Below, piece by piece: positions 23,646 to 35,566 of a stretch of 64,000 bases of DNA. Numbering within the stretch: position 1 is the stretch's first letter; the number at the start of each line of letters is the position of its first letter. The notes under the pieces are model-generated. The model saw only the letters and a program-made list of their open reading frames with translations, ran no database searches and was not told the origin of the DNA. Both the position numbers and the translations under genes were made by a program. The DNA lies in NCBI GenBank assembly GCA_023213395.1, contig CM041465.1, positions 178,753,741 to 178,817,740 on the forward strand. The letters are read 5' to 3'. Source of the DNA: Cycas panzhihuaensis (taxonomy: Eukaryota; Cycadophyta).

Positions 23646-24707
23646 TCATTGGGTCTTAGGTGGCGGCATGTCAAGGATTGCCTTGAATTTATCCGGATCG
23701 ATCTGGATTCCTTGCTGAGACACAAGGAAACTGAGGAGTTTACCCGAAGTAATGGCAAATACGCATTTTAGCGGGTTTAAACTAACATGGTACTTGCGGC
23801 ATCTTGCGAAGATGGCATGCAAGTCGGAAAGATGATGGGCTCTGGAACAGGAAAGGCCCATCATGTCATCCATGAAGACCTCCATCATGTTATTGATGAG
23901 GTCATGAAAGATGAAATGCATGGCTCTTTGATAAGTAGCCCCTGCATTTTTAAGACCAAAGGGCATTGCCTTATAGGCAAAGGTACCCCATGGCGTCGCG
24001 AAGGCCATCTTATGATAGTCTTTGGGAGAGATTTGAATCTAGTTGTAGCCGGAGAAGCTGTCCATCAAGGACATAACTTCGAACCCGGCCGTACGATCAA
24101 TTATTTGATCGATGAAGGGGAGAGGGAAATTATCCTTGGGACAAGCGCTGTTTATGTCGCGGAAGTTGACACAAATGCGAATGGTCCCGTTCTTTTTAGC
24201 AACGGGGATGATATTCGATACCCACTTGGGATAGTCGATGGAGGAAATAAGTCCCGCTTCCAGGAGCTTCTCAACTTCCATCTTAACAGTAACTGAAAGC
24301 TTCGGGTGAAGGGGGCGCTGCTTCTGACGCACGTGGCGAGCGTCAGGAAAGGTCATAAGGTTATGCGTGACGATGGAGGGGTCAATGCCCTTCATATCTG
24401 AGTAATCCCACGCGAAAACATCGTGGAATTCTCAGAACAGGAGGGTGTATTCCTTCACTTCGTCAGGGATACACTCCGCTCCTACCTTGATGACCTTGTC
24501 CGGGGCAAGGACTATGTCCTGGGTTGCCCCCATACACATGGCATTCCCCTCCTCGAAATGGAGGGGGGCAAGATCAACCGGAAGGGAGGAAACGGAAGAG
24601 GGGATTGGGTCGGCTAATGGGGACCCAATCACTAAGACCTTCTGGTGGCCAAGCTTGTGGTGACCAGGAGGCAAATTCGGCATGGAACCAGCTAAGTGTT
24701 CCAGCAA
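23646..24707 (-). pseudogene. Reverse transcriptase of element A
   Basis: Copies element RNA into DNA. Three consecutive fragments are seen: 24,707-24,432 (protease/RT linker), 24,395-24,039 (VEKLLEAGLISSIDYPKWVSN, RICVNFRDIN, SLMDSFSGYN) and 24,008-23,646 (AMPFGLKNAGATYQRAM, then the catalytic FMDDMM). The YxDD-type motif is intact here, unlike in element B. In-frame stops after EYTLLF (near 24,432) and after FSGYN (near 24,039) separate the fragments. Confidence 0.92.
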
Positions 24708-24809
24708 AGCCTCATCGTCTTCGAAGTAGTCTACCCCATGGATGACCTGACTTCAAATAGATGAGGTGCAGGATGGCGTGGGAGAGATAGGACCGGTATG
24801 GCCTGAAAA

Positions 24810-26171
24810 CTACCTGTCACCCCTAAAAGACTCCGACGGAGAGTCAAGGAGAGGCCCCTCGTAAAAGGCAAGAGGGGACCTCTCAACGTCGCCATCTATA
24901 GGAGGTGACGAGATGGGAGAGCCAGGGACATGATGATCAACATGTGCAATGTCATGTGACATATGAAAGTGGCTGGGCTCTACAACAAAAGAGGACATAG
25001 GAGGAAACCTAGGACTAGGAGGATGCCTCGCACTAGTACAGAGGAAAGAAACTGGGTGACGACGGTCCTCATCCTCACTATGGGACCCGTCATCGTCAAA
25101 CACGGCGAGATACCCATAGCTGCCAACACCGATGGGGGCAAAACATGTCAACGCAGGAGAAGAAGGCGTGGGACCTTCTTCTCGGTAAGAGGAATCAGGG
25201 ATTCCGATCGAGCAAGCCGAGACATGGTCGGAAGGGCGTTTGTTTCCCTTCGTATGGTCACGGCTTGCCTGGGCAGGAGGCCTAGCCGGTTTGGCGAGCG
25301 ATTGCTCGCGGAGGACAACTTTCATTTGTCCATTATGGACAAATTTAAGTTGCCCCCAACGGGTGGAACACATGGCTCCCATTTGGTCAAGCCATGGTTG
25401 ACCCAGAAGCAGGTTGTAATCTACATCAACATCAAGGACGACGATGTCGGTAACGACGGTCTTGTCCTCGAGGGTAAGGGGTATCGAGACAGATCCTAAG
25501 GGAGTCTTCTCGGTACCGTCATAACCTTGACAGCACCATGGAACGGGTTCCAAGGTGGAAACGCCAAGCTCGTGCATAACGGGCAAGGGCATGGCATTGA
25601 CGGAAGAACCGTTGTCCACGACGGTTCTCCGCAATGTGCAATCGGGAGTATCTATGGTAATGGTGAAAGGGAAGTTCCATTGGCATTCCCTTCCACTGGA
25701 CGCAGGAAGATCTCTAGGATCGAAGGAGATAACAGGCTCACTACTTGGGGTTGTACCTAAGGCATGAACGGACGCGTCATTCGATCCAAGAGCTTCCAGG
25801 AGGAGTGCTCGTTGCTCCGGGTAACTTCTCAAGACGTCCATGATGGATATCTCGGCAGCCACAGTAAGGAGCTCTTTGACTACGGAGAAGGGCTTACCCC
25901 TCCCTGTGGGTTGGGTAAGGGCTCTTCTAAAGTCGAATCGCCCGGGGCATATGGGAATAGTCTTGGGAAGTGCAGGAATCTCCGGAGGAGGATTAAGCTG
26001 CGAGGTAGACGCGGATGCACCTGTTGCCTCCTTTACGGCTTGAGACCGGGTTAACGTGTAGAGAGGAGTGGTCTCAAGCATTTGGATCACCTTCTTTCCC
26101 TTGTTACGGGACCGTGAAGGTGATGGAGCGCAGCGGTCAGGGGATCGCGAAGGGGAAGGTAACCTTCGCAC
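24810..26171 (-). CDS. Gag C-terminus and aspartic protease of element A
   Basis: A 453-aa open stretch. An Arg/Ser/Pro-rich stretch (residues 1-25) is followed by a linker (30-170) and a retropepsin-like domain: VVDNGSSVNAMP with the catalytic Asp at residue 186, and LLLGQPWLD at 254-262. The DNG instead of DTG or DSG is usual for Tat/Athila-type elements. The protease would cut the gag-pol polyprotein. The last 150 residues are acidic and low in complexity. The start is internal to gag-pol; the coordinates are those of the open frame. Confidence 0.9.
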   Translation of the reverse strand: MRRLPSPSRSPDRCAPSPSRSRNKGKKVIQMLETTPLYTLTRSQAVKEATGASASTSQLNPPPEIPALPKTIPICPGRFDFRRALTQPTGRGKPFSVVKELLTVAAEISIMDVLRSYPEQRALLLEALGSNDASVHALGTTPSSEPVISFDPRDLPASSGRECQWNFPFTITIDTPDCTLRRTVVDNGSSVNAMPLPVMHELGVSTLEPVPWCCQGYDGTEKTPLGSVSIPLTLEDKTVVTDIVVLDVDVDYNLLLGQPWLDQMGAMCSTRWGQLKFVHNGQMKVVLREQSLAKPARPPAQASRDHTKGNKRPSDHVSACSIGIPDSSYREEGPTPSSPALTCFAPIGVGSYGYLAVFDDDGSHSEDEDRRHPVSFLCTSARHPPSPRFPPMSSFVVEPSHFHMSHDIAHVDHHVPGSPISSPPIDGDVERSPLAFYEGPLLDSPSESFRGDR

Positions 26172-26222
26172 ACCCTTCCCTCTACTATGCGAAGGGCGAG
26201 GATCGGGAGATTGATCCCGATT

Positions 26223-28282
26223 CTAATTGTTCCTTTGTTGAACAACGCGACCACGTTCCCCATGTTTGGGGAACGGGTCTCTATGGATGGGTTGATCGAG
26301 GTTAGGCCTCGATGTCCGCCTAGGGGACGAGTCGCGTGGCGGGGCATCGCCCAGGTGTTGTGCCCGGCAACACGAATCGTCATGGAAGCATTCTCCGTGG
26401 ATGGAGCACCACCTCTTCTCAAGGGGAGGATCGATCCTCCTTGCTTGAGAAGACTGGGTATTACCCCCTTTGGGGGGCATCGCACGAGAAGTCTGCTGGA
26501 CAAGTTTATGGGAGGTTGGCGATGAAGGAGGTTGGAGTTTTAACTCCTTCATCATGTGCTCGAATGAGCGAATGGCAGAGGTAAGGGGATCTAGGGTCCT
26601 CTCAGTCGGATGCGAGGTGGACCTAGCGGGCTGCAAAGGTTTGGTCTCCTTCGCTGGAGGAGGCACCTCGCGACGTTGCGAGGGCTTGGGAGGTTTCTTG
26701 AGTCCCGCTTGGATCTCAATGGCCTCCAAGGCTAAACACCTCGTGATGGCGGAGTCGCACGTGGTTGCCCCCATCTTGAGGACTTCCACATGCACTTCGG
26801 GACGAAGTGCATTGACAAAGAGATCCCTCTTCAACTCCTCAGGCAACGTGGCCTTGGTGGAGTGAAGAAGATCATGAAAGCGTCGCACAAAGTCACGATT
26901 CATCTCATTGTGACCTTGTTTAAGCGACAAAAGCACCTTCATTCCACTTTTGAATGGACGAGCTATGTCAAAATAATTGACAAACTCATCCACCAATTGC
27001 TGGAATGAAGAGATCGAATGAGCGGGAAGGCGGTAAAACCACTTGAGGGCATCGCCCTGCAAGGACCGCGGAAATAGCTTCATAAGGATATGGTTGTAAG
27101 CCCAATAATCGATGCACGCCATAGAAAAGCTGCATACATGCTCGGTTGGGTCTTGCGACGAAGTCCCGTCGAATTTGGGAACTTCAGGAGGGTGAGGCGG
27201 CAGGTTAGTCCTTAGCGCCTCAATAGATAATGGCGTCGACCTATAGTCCACGAAAGGACATGTCCTTGCTTGGGCTAATGGATCGACAACCAGTAAAGGA
27301 ATGGATGGGGGTGGTAAACCCATCCCCCCTTAGGAAAAGGCCCCCCGTTGGAAAGGGGGCTGTGGCTAAGAGTTATGAAAAAGAGGTACGCTCCTTTGCG
27401 GTGACGCAGCAATGGGAGTTGTGCTGGACGACGGAAATAGAGGATGAGGGACTGGGTTTTGCCCATATGGGCCACCCGTAGGTGGCGTGACCCCATAGGG
27501 GTGCAACGGGTCCATCCCATAAACAGGGAGATGGCTTCTCTTGCCTTGCCCCCAAGGTTGAGCAGTGTAACCTAGGGGCACGTAAAGGGAAGGACCACCG
27601 ATCAGGTTTTGGACATATGTAGGAGTGGGTCCTACATGGCTAACGGCGGCAGCATTAGTAGGACCCCGAGGCCTACTAGGGAACGCATGTGTTATGTTCG
27701 GAGGTGGCGCATGCGTTTGGCTAGGGCATGGCATGCTAACCCCGAGTTGAGGGAAGGACACACCATGAACGGGTCCTGAAGAAGTAGGACCACTTTGGAA
27801 GCAGTGTGACACTTGCCTTGGGAGCCGGGGTAGACACGGCATAGGACGCGTATGCGCGAGTAGAAGCATCAATCGTTGTAGATAACGCAGGCATGGACGA
27901 TGAAGATGCTATGTTACGCAGCATTTCTGCAAACCACCTAGGATGCGGCTGGCAGCGAGCTGCTCGAAAGCACTCGCTAAGCGCCTCGACCGCGTCGGCG
28001 GGAGGGGTATCCTCATAGCCAAACGAGGTTAAAGGGGCCTTCGAAAGTAGGGGATCCTTCGGGACGCCCCTCGTAAGGCTCGCCAGTGGGGTGGCGAGTC
28101 TCGTGAGGGTCTGAATCTTCCACTGCTTGGGCGGAAGGCTGAAAGTCATCCGGGTGGAAATGGTCATTTGGATAGTAGATGGAATCATCGCCCTCATGGG
28201 CGGATTCCAGAACAGATGAAGGGAACTCTTGAGTTCCTGAAGCCATGGGACGATAGGCCCAATCGGACGGGTAACCTTCCAT
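26223..28282 (-). pseudogene. gag of element A
   Basis: Encodes the structural protein of the virus-like particle. The likely start is ATG at 28,282 (MEGYPSDW), shared with element B at 39,640. The N-terminal Pro/Tyr-rich region is broken by frameshifts near 28,020, 27,840 and 27,350. The gag core is intact from 27,323 (FDGTSSQDPTEHVCSF, GDALKWFYRLPAHSI, MNRDFVRRFHDLLHS, LPEELKRDLFVNALRPEVH) and is followed by a Pro-rich linker and the knuckle CSIHGECFHDDSCC, which fits CX2HX4HX4C. Alternative frames in the N-terminal region (28,371-27,736, 27,872-27,366) are parts of the same broken gene. Confidence 0.9.
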
Positions 28283-28529
28283 TGTCGAATCGAGGTTCGG
28301 ACGGCGGAACGAGACGATTGGTCTTCTAGCGACGGCGGCAAACCTCGCAAGCGACGCGAGAAACGTCGCATGCAACACCTTCGCGAGCGTCGTTAGATGA
28401 AATGCAAAGGAAAGGAAGGAAAGCGATGCAAACACGTTGGGGGTTGCCCAACTGAAAACATGGAATGCGAAACTACTTAGAGGCAAGAACACCAACAAGG
28501 AGGGGAAGCGGATTTAGCTCCCTTACTGA
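28283..28529 (-). other. Untranslated leader of element A
   Basis: Sequence between the primer-binding site and the gag start. It matches 39,387-39,639 of element B. An upstream frame through it is open in A but is probably leader. Confidence 0.6.
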
Positions 28530-28531
28530 CA

Positions 28532-28550
28532 GTCCCCAGTATGGTTGCCA
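28532..28550 (-). promoter_or_regulatory. Primer-binding site of element A
   Basis: On the - strand, one base after the LTR, TGGCAACCATACTGGGGAC. It differs by one base from TGGCGACCATACTGGGGAC in element B. TGG pairs with the CCA end of a tRNA. The sequence is of the TGGCGAC type; which tRNA it matches needs an alignment to plant tRNAs. Confidence 0.8.
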
Positions 28551-28551
28551 G

Positions 28552-31093
28552 TGAAACGCTCCCTACGGGGCGGCAATCCTACGTCTAGTAAAGGGATATA
28601 AAAACACCACACTGACTAGGCTAGGCAGCGAGGATCTCACCTCGCAGGATGTCCGTGCACTGGAGCGCGGGTTCAGGGGCTGCAAGGTGCCAGGTTGCTT
28701 CCAGGTAGTCGTGCAAAAACGAGGCCTTCCTACCCTTTGGATGGCCAAGAAGGAAAGGGAAACCTCGCGCGTTGTGACTCCCCAAGGTAATGAGAAGGCA
28801 ACGAGGAGGGCAACAAATCTAACGTATGATAGGTATGAAGCAAGGTGTGGCTGAGGGGTACAACATAAATGGGTTTTCTATTCCTATGTTATGTAAAGTA
28901 AAGAAATAGTGCGGGAAAGTAAATGTAAAGTAAAAGATTATTTTCCTTTTCCTTAATGCTTCCTTATCTTTGCTTATCTATTACAGTAAATGTAAAAAGA
29001 CAAAAAAAGCGTAAAGAAAACATGAAAGAAATGCGAGGAATACTTGGATCCGGCGTTCGAGTAGAAATGCAGATTCTCCTTCTGGGTTGCGCTCCTTCCT
29101 TCCTCCCTCCGCGTATGTAACGTTGATCAATGGTGGTGAAGGGGTTTCACTTACCTCCCCTTGAGCATGCAAGGACTAGATAAAATGAAAGGGTGAAAAA
29201 GGAACTCAAAGCTAAAGGAGAGAAATACCGTGTGGGAGCTGACCGGCAACGGGTTTGTCTTGCACGCCATCTCCTCCAACGCGATCCTGCAAACAAGTGG
29301 AGAGAGCACCTTCCTCTCGGGAGAGAGGCTACAAAGTACAGTAAAGATATATGTGTATGTATGCAAACGAAATCAACTAAGACAAATAATTTAAGCTATG
29401 CACTAGAACGTAGTAAAAATGAAACCAAGGTGTGCGAGAAGCATATACACTGTCATGCACCATAAAACATACTACATGGGACTGAGTATAGCCTTGGGAT
29501 GGCTAACTCACCCACGGGAGGTCTCCATAGGATTCAGGTAGGAAACGCTAGCGGGTAACAAGGTGGAGAAGGGTAGTGATGGGTTACCTATACCAAGTGG
29601 AAAGCTTCAACCAAATCTCTTAGGCTTCCTTAGCTCCGTTCCCTAAGAAAACAGGGATGGTAAAGGGAGAGAGGATAAGGGACGGAACCCTTGGGGAGAA
29701 GGACGACAATGGGGGACGGAACCCCACCTATCTCCCTCAAACCCTCGTGTGGAACCCTTTACACCAGTTAACTCAGAAAAGGGTGAAAGAGATAGCTTAG
29801 AGGGAATGGGTAGATCTCAAGGAAACACAGGAAAATACCCCTAATCTAGGGCAAAACTATGGGGGAGCCACAACTAGCTAAGATCACCTTCATTTAATAG
29901 CAAGGGAACTAGTAAAGAAAATGGATGCAAGTGAGTGAAATGAGCTTGTAAGTAGAAAACAAGAACCAAGGAAAAAAGCATCAACAAGAAACAAGAAATA
30001 CCTTGGATGAGAGGGGCATGCATGCATGCACTTGGCCACTTGGAGCAGCAGCAACAAACAATGTCTAGGGGCTGGTTTTGAGTGATTTCTACAAGAGAGT
30101 AGATGGGAGAAGCTCCATGCAAGTTGGGAGCTGAAAGTTAATCTTTGGAGAAGCCTTTTTAGTGAAGAAATCCCTTGGATCCTTGAGCACTTGTAAGGGA
30201 GAGTGGAGCTTATTGTGGAGAATGGTAGGGGGCAGCAATGGCCCTGCAACTCCAACTTATGGCAGCCCACTACACCTCTGTCCAACTACTGTATATGAAG
30301 TTCTCTGATTTCTGTCTTTTCCTTGTGTGTTTTTTGTGGAGAGTTTTTCTTAGAAGTCTTGGAAAATGAGCTCAAGAATGATGCAAATGAAAGAAAAAAA
30401 GGTTTTTATCTCTTGTTCACGATGAAAGTGAACATTGGGGCGTTAGGCGCCTCAATCGTCTGAAACCACGCCGGTTCCATGAAAAAAACGAAGCGTCGCG
30501 TGGTTCTCTTTTTTAAATTTCAAATAGTTGTACCGTGGCAAACTCTGTGGTACTGCTACAAATTCTGCGGTACCGCTTAGTTTACCGCGGTATCAACCTG
30601 AAATTAAAAAAGAGAAAAAAAAAAAAACAGAAAAATCAGGTTTTGAGGTAAGAACAAAGACTAAACATGAATTACATCAGTTGGGGGAAGGCCCAGGCAG
30701 TGGGCAAGTACCCAAAACAATGCAAAGAGCCCTAACTAAGGGTTAAACCGGACTTAGGAAGGACTGCAACATACGCGACATGTTGTAACAAGAACAAACA
30801 AGCTGGCAGAAATAATCCTGGGAAACTGTGGAGACATCATGGGTGGCTGTACGCCATACGGGGTGTTACATTCGCTGAGGAATGCCCCCGCTGTGAGTCG
30901 TCATAGGCTGAAGTCGTCTTGGATTAGGCACATGCATTATGAGCAGGCAGACAAACAAATGCATGTAGGCAGGCATATGTCAATCAAACTACTCTAAATT
31001 ACCTTAATTAACATAGGTAAGAAAAGTAAGAACATATACCTAAACAAACCTGTGTCGATGCATCTCGAGTCCATTCCCAGTAGCTGGGAAACA
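28552..31093 (-). mobile_element. 5' LTR of element A
   Basis: A 2,542-bp repeat of 14,557-17,095. It would drive transcription of gag-pol on the - strand. It carries one GCGGTACCGC (30,567-30,576), and in element sense a TTGTTTGCAG|GATCGC splice-acceptor-like site and a GAG|GTAAGT donor-like site conserved with B. It ends with the stem CCCAG-TAG-CTGGG. Confidence 0.95.
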
Positions 31094-31098
31094 TAGGG
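31094..31098. repeat. Target site duplication TAGGG, right (element A)
   Basis: Matches 14,552-14,556. Confidence 0.95.
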
Positions 31099-33000
31099 CT
31101 TCCTCATAGAAGAAGAAGAAGAAGAAGAAGGATACTAGAGATAATGGAAGACATCATAAAATAACTAGTGAACTTAACATTAGAGCTATGATTAGGTATT
31201 TAAAAGACCTTTAAAGTTGAGTATAAGACGAGAATGAAGATGCTAAAATTCTTAGAAAAGAAATTAATTCCTATCTTGAGTAACTCAAGCAAGAGATGTC
31301 AAATACCCATGGACCCCTAGATAAAATCAAAGTATTTATATAAAGCATGAATGAAAGAATTAAAAGAATTAATGGGGAAATTAAAGGAGGGAAGAATAAT
31401 AGTAAAGAACTTAGATAGGAGCTAAAAAGATTAGAAAACTCCATGAAAACAAGCAAGATACTATTTCAATATAACCCTATAATAACATATTATTCCCAAT
31501 GTGGTAAGATAGATTCTAACGAATAGATAATAAAGGTTAAGAATGTATTCAAAATTTTTAATATCATAGATGTTAAGGACTAATTAAACATTTCCATATA
31601 TTGCATTAAAGGATCCTTATATATCTAGATATATATATGGAGATAAGAACATTAGAGAACCACATAATTCAATAAGTTCATTAATGTGTTCAAGCAATGA
31701 ATATAAGATACTTAGGAAGACTAGTGTGATATATAATTAGCTCATAATTTCTAAGGTAAGAATTTAGTAAGTTAATATATAGATGAATTCTAGAGGTTAC
31801 AAATTAAGAGCAATGTCAAAGCCAAAGATGCCTTACCATTCTATATAAGTAACTTTTGAGATGACACATGTGAGGATGTCTAATGGTTTGAACCACCGAC
31901 TTTAAAAAAGATGATAAGCAAGGCATGATAGATGGAAGCATGCCATGCAATCGTGATGGCTAGATAATATGCTAGTCAAAGAGCAATACCCTATTCTACC
32001 TAATCAGAGATTAGCCATATTATCAAGGGGATTTATTTCACTTATTAATTCCAGATCCCTCATCAAAGAAGATCAAGAAAAATATAGAAGGAGAGCTTAG
32101 TGACTTTGTAACGATTATAAGAAAAAATAGGAATGAGAGCATTCTTCAATTTTTCCTTAAAAGAAACAAGTATACATAGTAGAAATAAAATATGACTAAG
32201 AAGAAGAGACAAAGGAAGAGTAAGTAGACATCCTAGATGATAAATAATGTAAGAAATTAATAAAAACTCGAGTCCTAGATAATGACTAACTCAAAATATC
32301 TATGACTACCTTATCTAGAATCTAATGATGCAATACCATTAAGGTATATGGATACATTCAAAAATAAAATCTTATTCTACTTATCAGCCTAAGGATCACT
32401 TATAACTTTATTAACATTAGTGTTTCTAAGAGTTTAAAGATTGATGTAGATAAGGAAAGAAATATTGAGATCATCATATATAGAGGAGGTTTAATTTCCT
32501 TTCATGGAGAATTAGATAACAATATATTTAGTTGGGTATAATAATGATCACCACAAATTTTTATACCTTCAATGTTAGAGTCTTTGGAATAGCAATACAA
32601 GTGGAATAACTAAGGATTTTAGGAACTTATAGACTCAATCATGATAAAAACTTCATTTAGTTCTATATGAATGGGTAGTTATACCAGATTTTAGGGTTTG
32701 AGACTTTTAAACCATTATTCATCCTTGTAGATAAAATGGACAATTTACTGTGAAAGGGGAAAGTAGGTTTTATAGTTGGGATCTTTACCATATAATAAAA
32801 AGAGCAAGAAGAATCTCTAGACATTTGCTATAAGAGTAACTAAACAAAGTATTAGAGAGGCACTCAGAGATATTTCATGAACTACTAAACACCTTACTAC
32901 CTAGTAGAAGTATAAAAGTTGTTATTATAATTGAACTAAGAAGAGAACCCATAATAGTCAAGCCCTATTAATATAGACATAAATATAAAATAGAGATTAA
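31099..33000 (+). pseudogene. Probable gag/protease region of a decayed Ty3/gypsy element
   Basis: AT-rich and full of stops. It lies directly upstream of, and in the right orientation for, the recognisable reverse transcriptase at 33,040, so it should be gag and protease of the same element. No individual motif could be placed with confidence. A (GAA)n microsatellite lies at about 31,107-31,132. Confidence 0.4.
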
Positions 33001-33039
33001 AGTGTTGACTCAGGAACTTATAGATAATAGAGCAGTAAC

Positions 33040-33620
33040 CATTAAAAAACGTTCATATGATACATTAGTAGTCTTGATCAAGAAGAAAGATAGATCTTTT
33101 CAAATTTGTATAGATTATTGAGTATTAAACAAGATAATAATTAAAAACAAATATATAATCCCTTGGATGGATGATATAATTGATGAGTTATATGGAGCTA
33201 TCTAATTATCTAAAATTAATCATTGTTTAAGATATTACCAAATTCTAATTTACCCATAAGATAGAAAAGATAATATTCTAAATATATTAGGGAATATTCA
33301 AGTCTAAGGTCATGCCTTTTGATCTTACCGATGCACCAACTATATTCCAATTGACAATGAATCATACATTTACATATTTTTCAAGGATATTTGTTATAGT
33401 TTTCTTTAATGACATTTTAATCTATAGCAAGATGTATGGGGAACATCTCCAACACCTAAAATTAGTATTTTCAATATTACACATTAATAAATTTTATGCA
33501 AAGAGATCCAAATATAGCTTTGAAAGAAAAATATTATACTACTTAGAGCACATAATATCTTAAGAATGGGTAAAGATTAATTTAGCTAAGGTATAGGGAA
33601 TTATTAATTGGCCAACTCCA
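33040..33620 (+). pseudogene. Reverse transcriptase of a decayed Ty3/gypsy element
   Basis: The order of Ty3/gypsy RT motifs can be followed through stops and shifts: KKKDRSFQICIDY (for KKKDGSWRFCVDY), NKYIIPWMDDIIDEL, YYQI, then the open frame 33,312-33,563 with MPFDLTDAPTIFQLTMN and the catalytic region as VFFNDILIYS. The YVDD-type motif is therefore FFND, an Asp-to-Asn change. This is a lineage different from elements A and B. Confidence 0.85.
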
Positions 33621-34200
33621 AAGAATATCTTAAAGATTTAAGGCTTTCTAGGACTTGTTGGGTATTATAGAAAACTCATTAAAGGCTATTCCATAATTAT
33701 AAGGCCACTGAGAAGTTTATATAAAATGAATGGATTTAAATAGTGGAAAATAGCCAATCAAAGTTTTTCGACTGTTAAGAATATGATCACCATTGCTCTA
33801 ATTTTGGTAATGCTTATTTTTTTGTAATTATTTATAATAGAATGTGATACTTTAGGAACAAGAGTTCGGGTGTTCCTTTTGTAGAATGATGAATGAATCA
33901 TGTGTGAGAGTAGGAGGTTAAACTTATGGAAATGGGTTAAGAATACATATAACAAATAAATGTTAGCCATCCTTCATACTCTAGCCAAATGGTAATAATA
34001 TTTGTTAGGAAGCAACTTTATTATCAAAATTAATCATTAAAGTCTTAAATACTTTTTATCATAAACTAATATACCTGAAGAGCAATAAAGATAAGCTTGT
34101 AAAATCCAAGGCTATGACTTTGAGATACCATATAAAAATGGCAAAAAAAAAATCATAGTAGATGCTCTCTCTAGGAAATATGAAGGAGAATATTCAACGT
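33621..34200 (+). pseudogene. RNase H of a decayed Ty3/gypsy element
   Basis: After the RT, fragments matching GFLGLVGYYRKLIKGYS (RT/RNase H connection), a tether segment, a SLKYFL segment (for HQSLKYFL) and VDALSRK near 34,160-34,180 appear in order on the + strand. Stops and shifts are frequent. The - strand frame 33,758-33,970 is an accidental shadow. Confidence 0.75.
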
Positions 34201-34339
34201 TAATAATCGTTTAATCCACATGGATAGAGAAACCTCACTAAGTATACACAACCCATCCAAAACTCATTAGGAGCATCACATAATATAGGGAAGGGACAAC
34301 TTAGATAGACAGAAAGACTAATAATAACACCCTATTATA

Positions 34340-34836
34340 TAAAAGGTAGAATATACATCTCTAAGGACTTAATAGTTGGGGAAAGGTTACTCAAGAAATT
34401 CCATCAAACTCCAGCAACAAGATATTCTAGGTTTTAAAAAATGAATAAAAGAAAGAGAAGATCTTTTTTTTGGAAAGGAATGAAGGAAGACATCTGAAGA
34501 TTCATAGTAGAATGTGAGATGTGTTAGAGATAAAAACTTTAATACATATAATATCTTAGATTATTACAACCTCTTTTAATTCTACAATAAAAATAAAAGG
34601 ATATCTCCATGGGTTTTATTACTAGCCTACCTAAATTAGAAAGGAAGTACACTTTTTTTGTTGTAGTGGATCACCTCAAAAAATATGGCCATTTTGTACC
34701 TATATAGCCTAGTTTTAATACTTTTCAAGAATAGAATTATTTATGAACTCCATAGGTTCCCTAAGGAGATCATATCTGATAGAGATCTCAAGTTTATTAG
34801 TAACTTCTAAAAATAACTTTTTAGGTTGGTAGGAAT
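34340..34836 (+). pseudogene. Integrase fragment of a decayed Ty3/gypsy element
   Basis: Segments matching the integrase zinc domain (FFWKGMKEDI, CEMC) and catalytic core (SPWV, WITSKN, LHRFPKEIISDRDLKFISNF, FRLVGI) can be read on the + strand. The second catalytic Asp (ISDRD) remains. The match stops at about 34,836, where a later insertion (the copia-2 LTR, itself cut by copia-1) begins. The rest of this integrase is expected beyond the right edge of the window. Confidence 0.75.
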
Positions 34837-34865
34837 TGTGAGAATCGAGATAACACAAAGCTGTA
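34837..34865 (-). mobile_element. Possible outer end of copia-2 3' LTR
   Basis: A short stretch between the end of recognisable gypsy integrase and the copia-1 target site, starting TGTGAGAATCGAG. With 56,823-57,091 it would give a copia-2 LTR of about 300 bp. The boundary is inferred from the loss of integrase homology and a TG start; it cannot be proved without the other copia-2 LTR. Confidence 0.35.
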
Positions 34866-34870
34866 AAAAT
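34866..34870. repeat. Target site duplication AAAAT, left (copia-1)
   Basis: Matches 56,818-56,822, across the whole nested block. Confidence 0.9.
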
Positions 34871-35518
34871 TATTGAGAATACAAGGTCCCAACCCTTTAA
34901 CTGCCACCAAGATCTATTGCATTCTTGCAACTAGTTACAGAAATTGAAACTTAAAATTACATGCAAGTTCTAAAAACAGAGATTATATAATAACATAAAA
35001 AAGAAAGCCAAACATCACATATGCACCCAATATAACATGGTAAAACCCTAGCAGTGTGATAGGGAAATATCCACATAGGAAAGGTATCGATCTTTACTAT
35101 TGTAGAATGGAGAAACAATACATCTTAGTTACAGAGTGCTCTTAAGAACAACAACCAGCTGCCGCCCTCTTCTTAGTACATTACATTACATATAACATAA
35201 CAAGAAAAAGCCCTAAAACAGGCTACATGAGAGGGACATCCAAGGCATGAATCTCAACTGTAGAATCTAGGATATTTGTATCGAACGACTCTGATTCTCT
35301 TTACATTTTAATATGCTTTACGGGGCTAATTTTTTGGGTCGGGGGCTATCGTCCCCGAACCCCCTCTTAGCGGGGGGCATTCCACCCCCCACTCGCATCC
35401 CCCATCTAAGGGGGCTCCTGCCCCCCTTGGAACCCCCCGAGAAAGATTAGGGGGTGAAACCATACCAAAAACATGCCAAAATTTTAGCCCTAAAATATTG
35501 TTGTCATAATACCCAACA
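34871..35518 (-). mobile_element. 3' LTR of copia-1
   Basis: A 648-bp repeat of 56,180-56,817 that ends CCCAACA. Its outer base pair is TA instead of TG, a transition. It contains a GC-rich segment near 35,330-35,460 that is partly deleted or changed in the other copy. Confidence 0.93.
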
Positions 35519-35530
35519 ATCTCCACCTTG
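35519..35530 (-). promoter_or_regulatory. Polypurine tract of copia-1
   Basis: On the - strand CAAGGTGGAGAT directly precedes the LTR TGTTGGG. This is the usual place and composition of a copia plus-strand primer. Confidence 0.75.
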
Positions 35531-35566
35531 ACAATAATTTACCTGGTACCTTTCTTGGAACCTTCA

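Larger units (their letters stand above)
14557..31093 (-). mobile_element. Element A: complete Tat-like Ty3/gypsy retrotransposon
   Basis: A 16,537-bp element on the - strand, bounded by LTRs of about 2.54 kb with TG...CA ends and by TAGGG duplications. Order in element direction: 5' LTR, primer-binding site, gag, protease, reverse transcriptase, RNase H, integrase, 85-bp tandem repeat, an antisense (+ strand) spliced PMD gene, an extra RNase H in sense orientation, polypurine tract, 3' LTR. Large size, the extra RNase H and extra 3' genes are typical of the Tat/Retand/Ogre branch. Gag-pol is broken by frameshifts and stops, so it is not autonomous now. LTR copies differ by 7 transitions in 120 bp compared by eye (15,481-15,600 and 29,474-29,593), so it is not recent. 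Confidence 0.95.

Noticed and set aside
23787-24296. 169-aa frame on the + strand opposite RT of A (and 44,153-43,677 opposite RT of B)
   Set aside because: This is the complement of a conserved RT sequence, so its conservation follows from RT and not from an antisense gene.
35330-35460. GC-rich block in the copia-1 LTR as a possible captured host fragment
   Set aside because: The other LTR has a recognisable, shorter version at the same place, so it belongs to the LTR.
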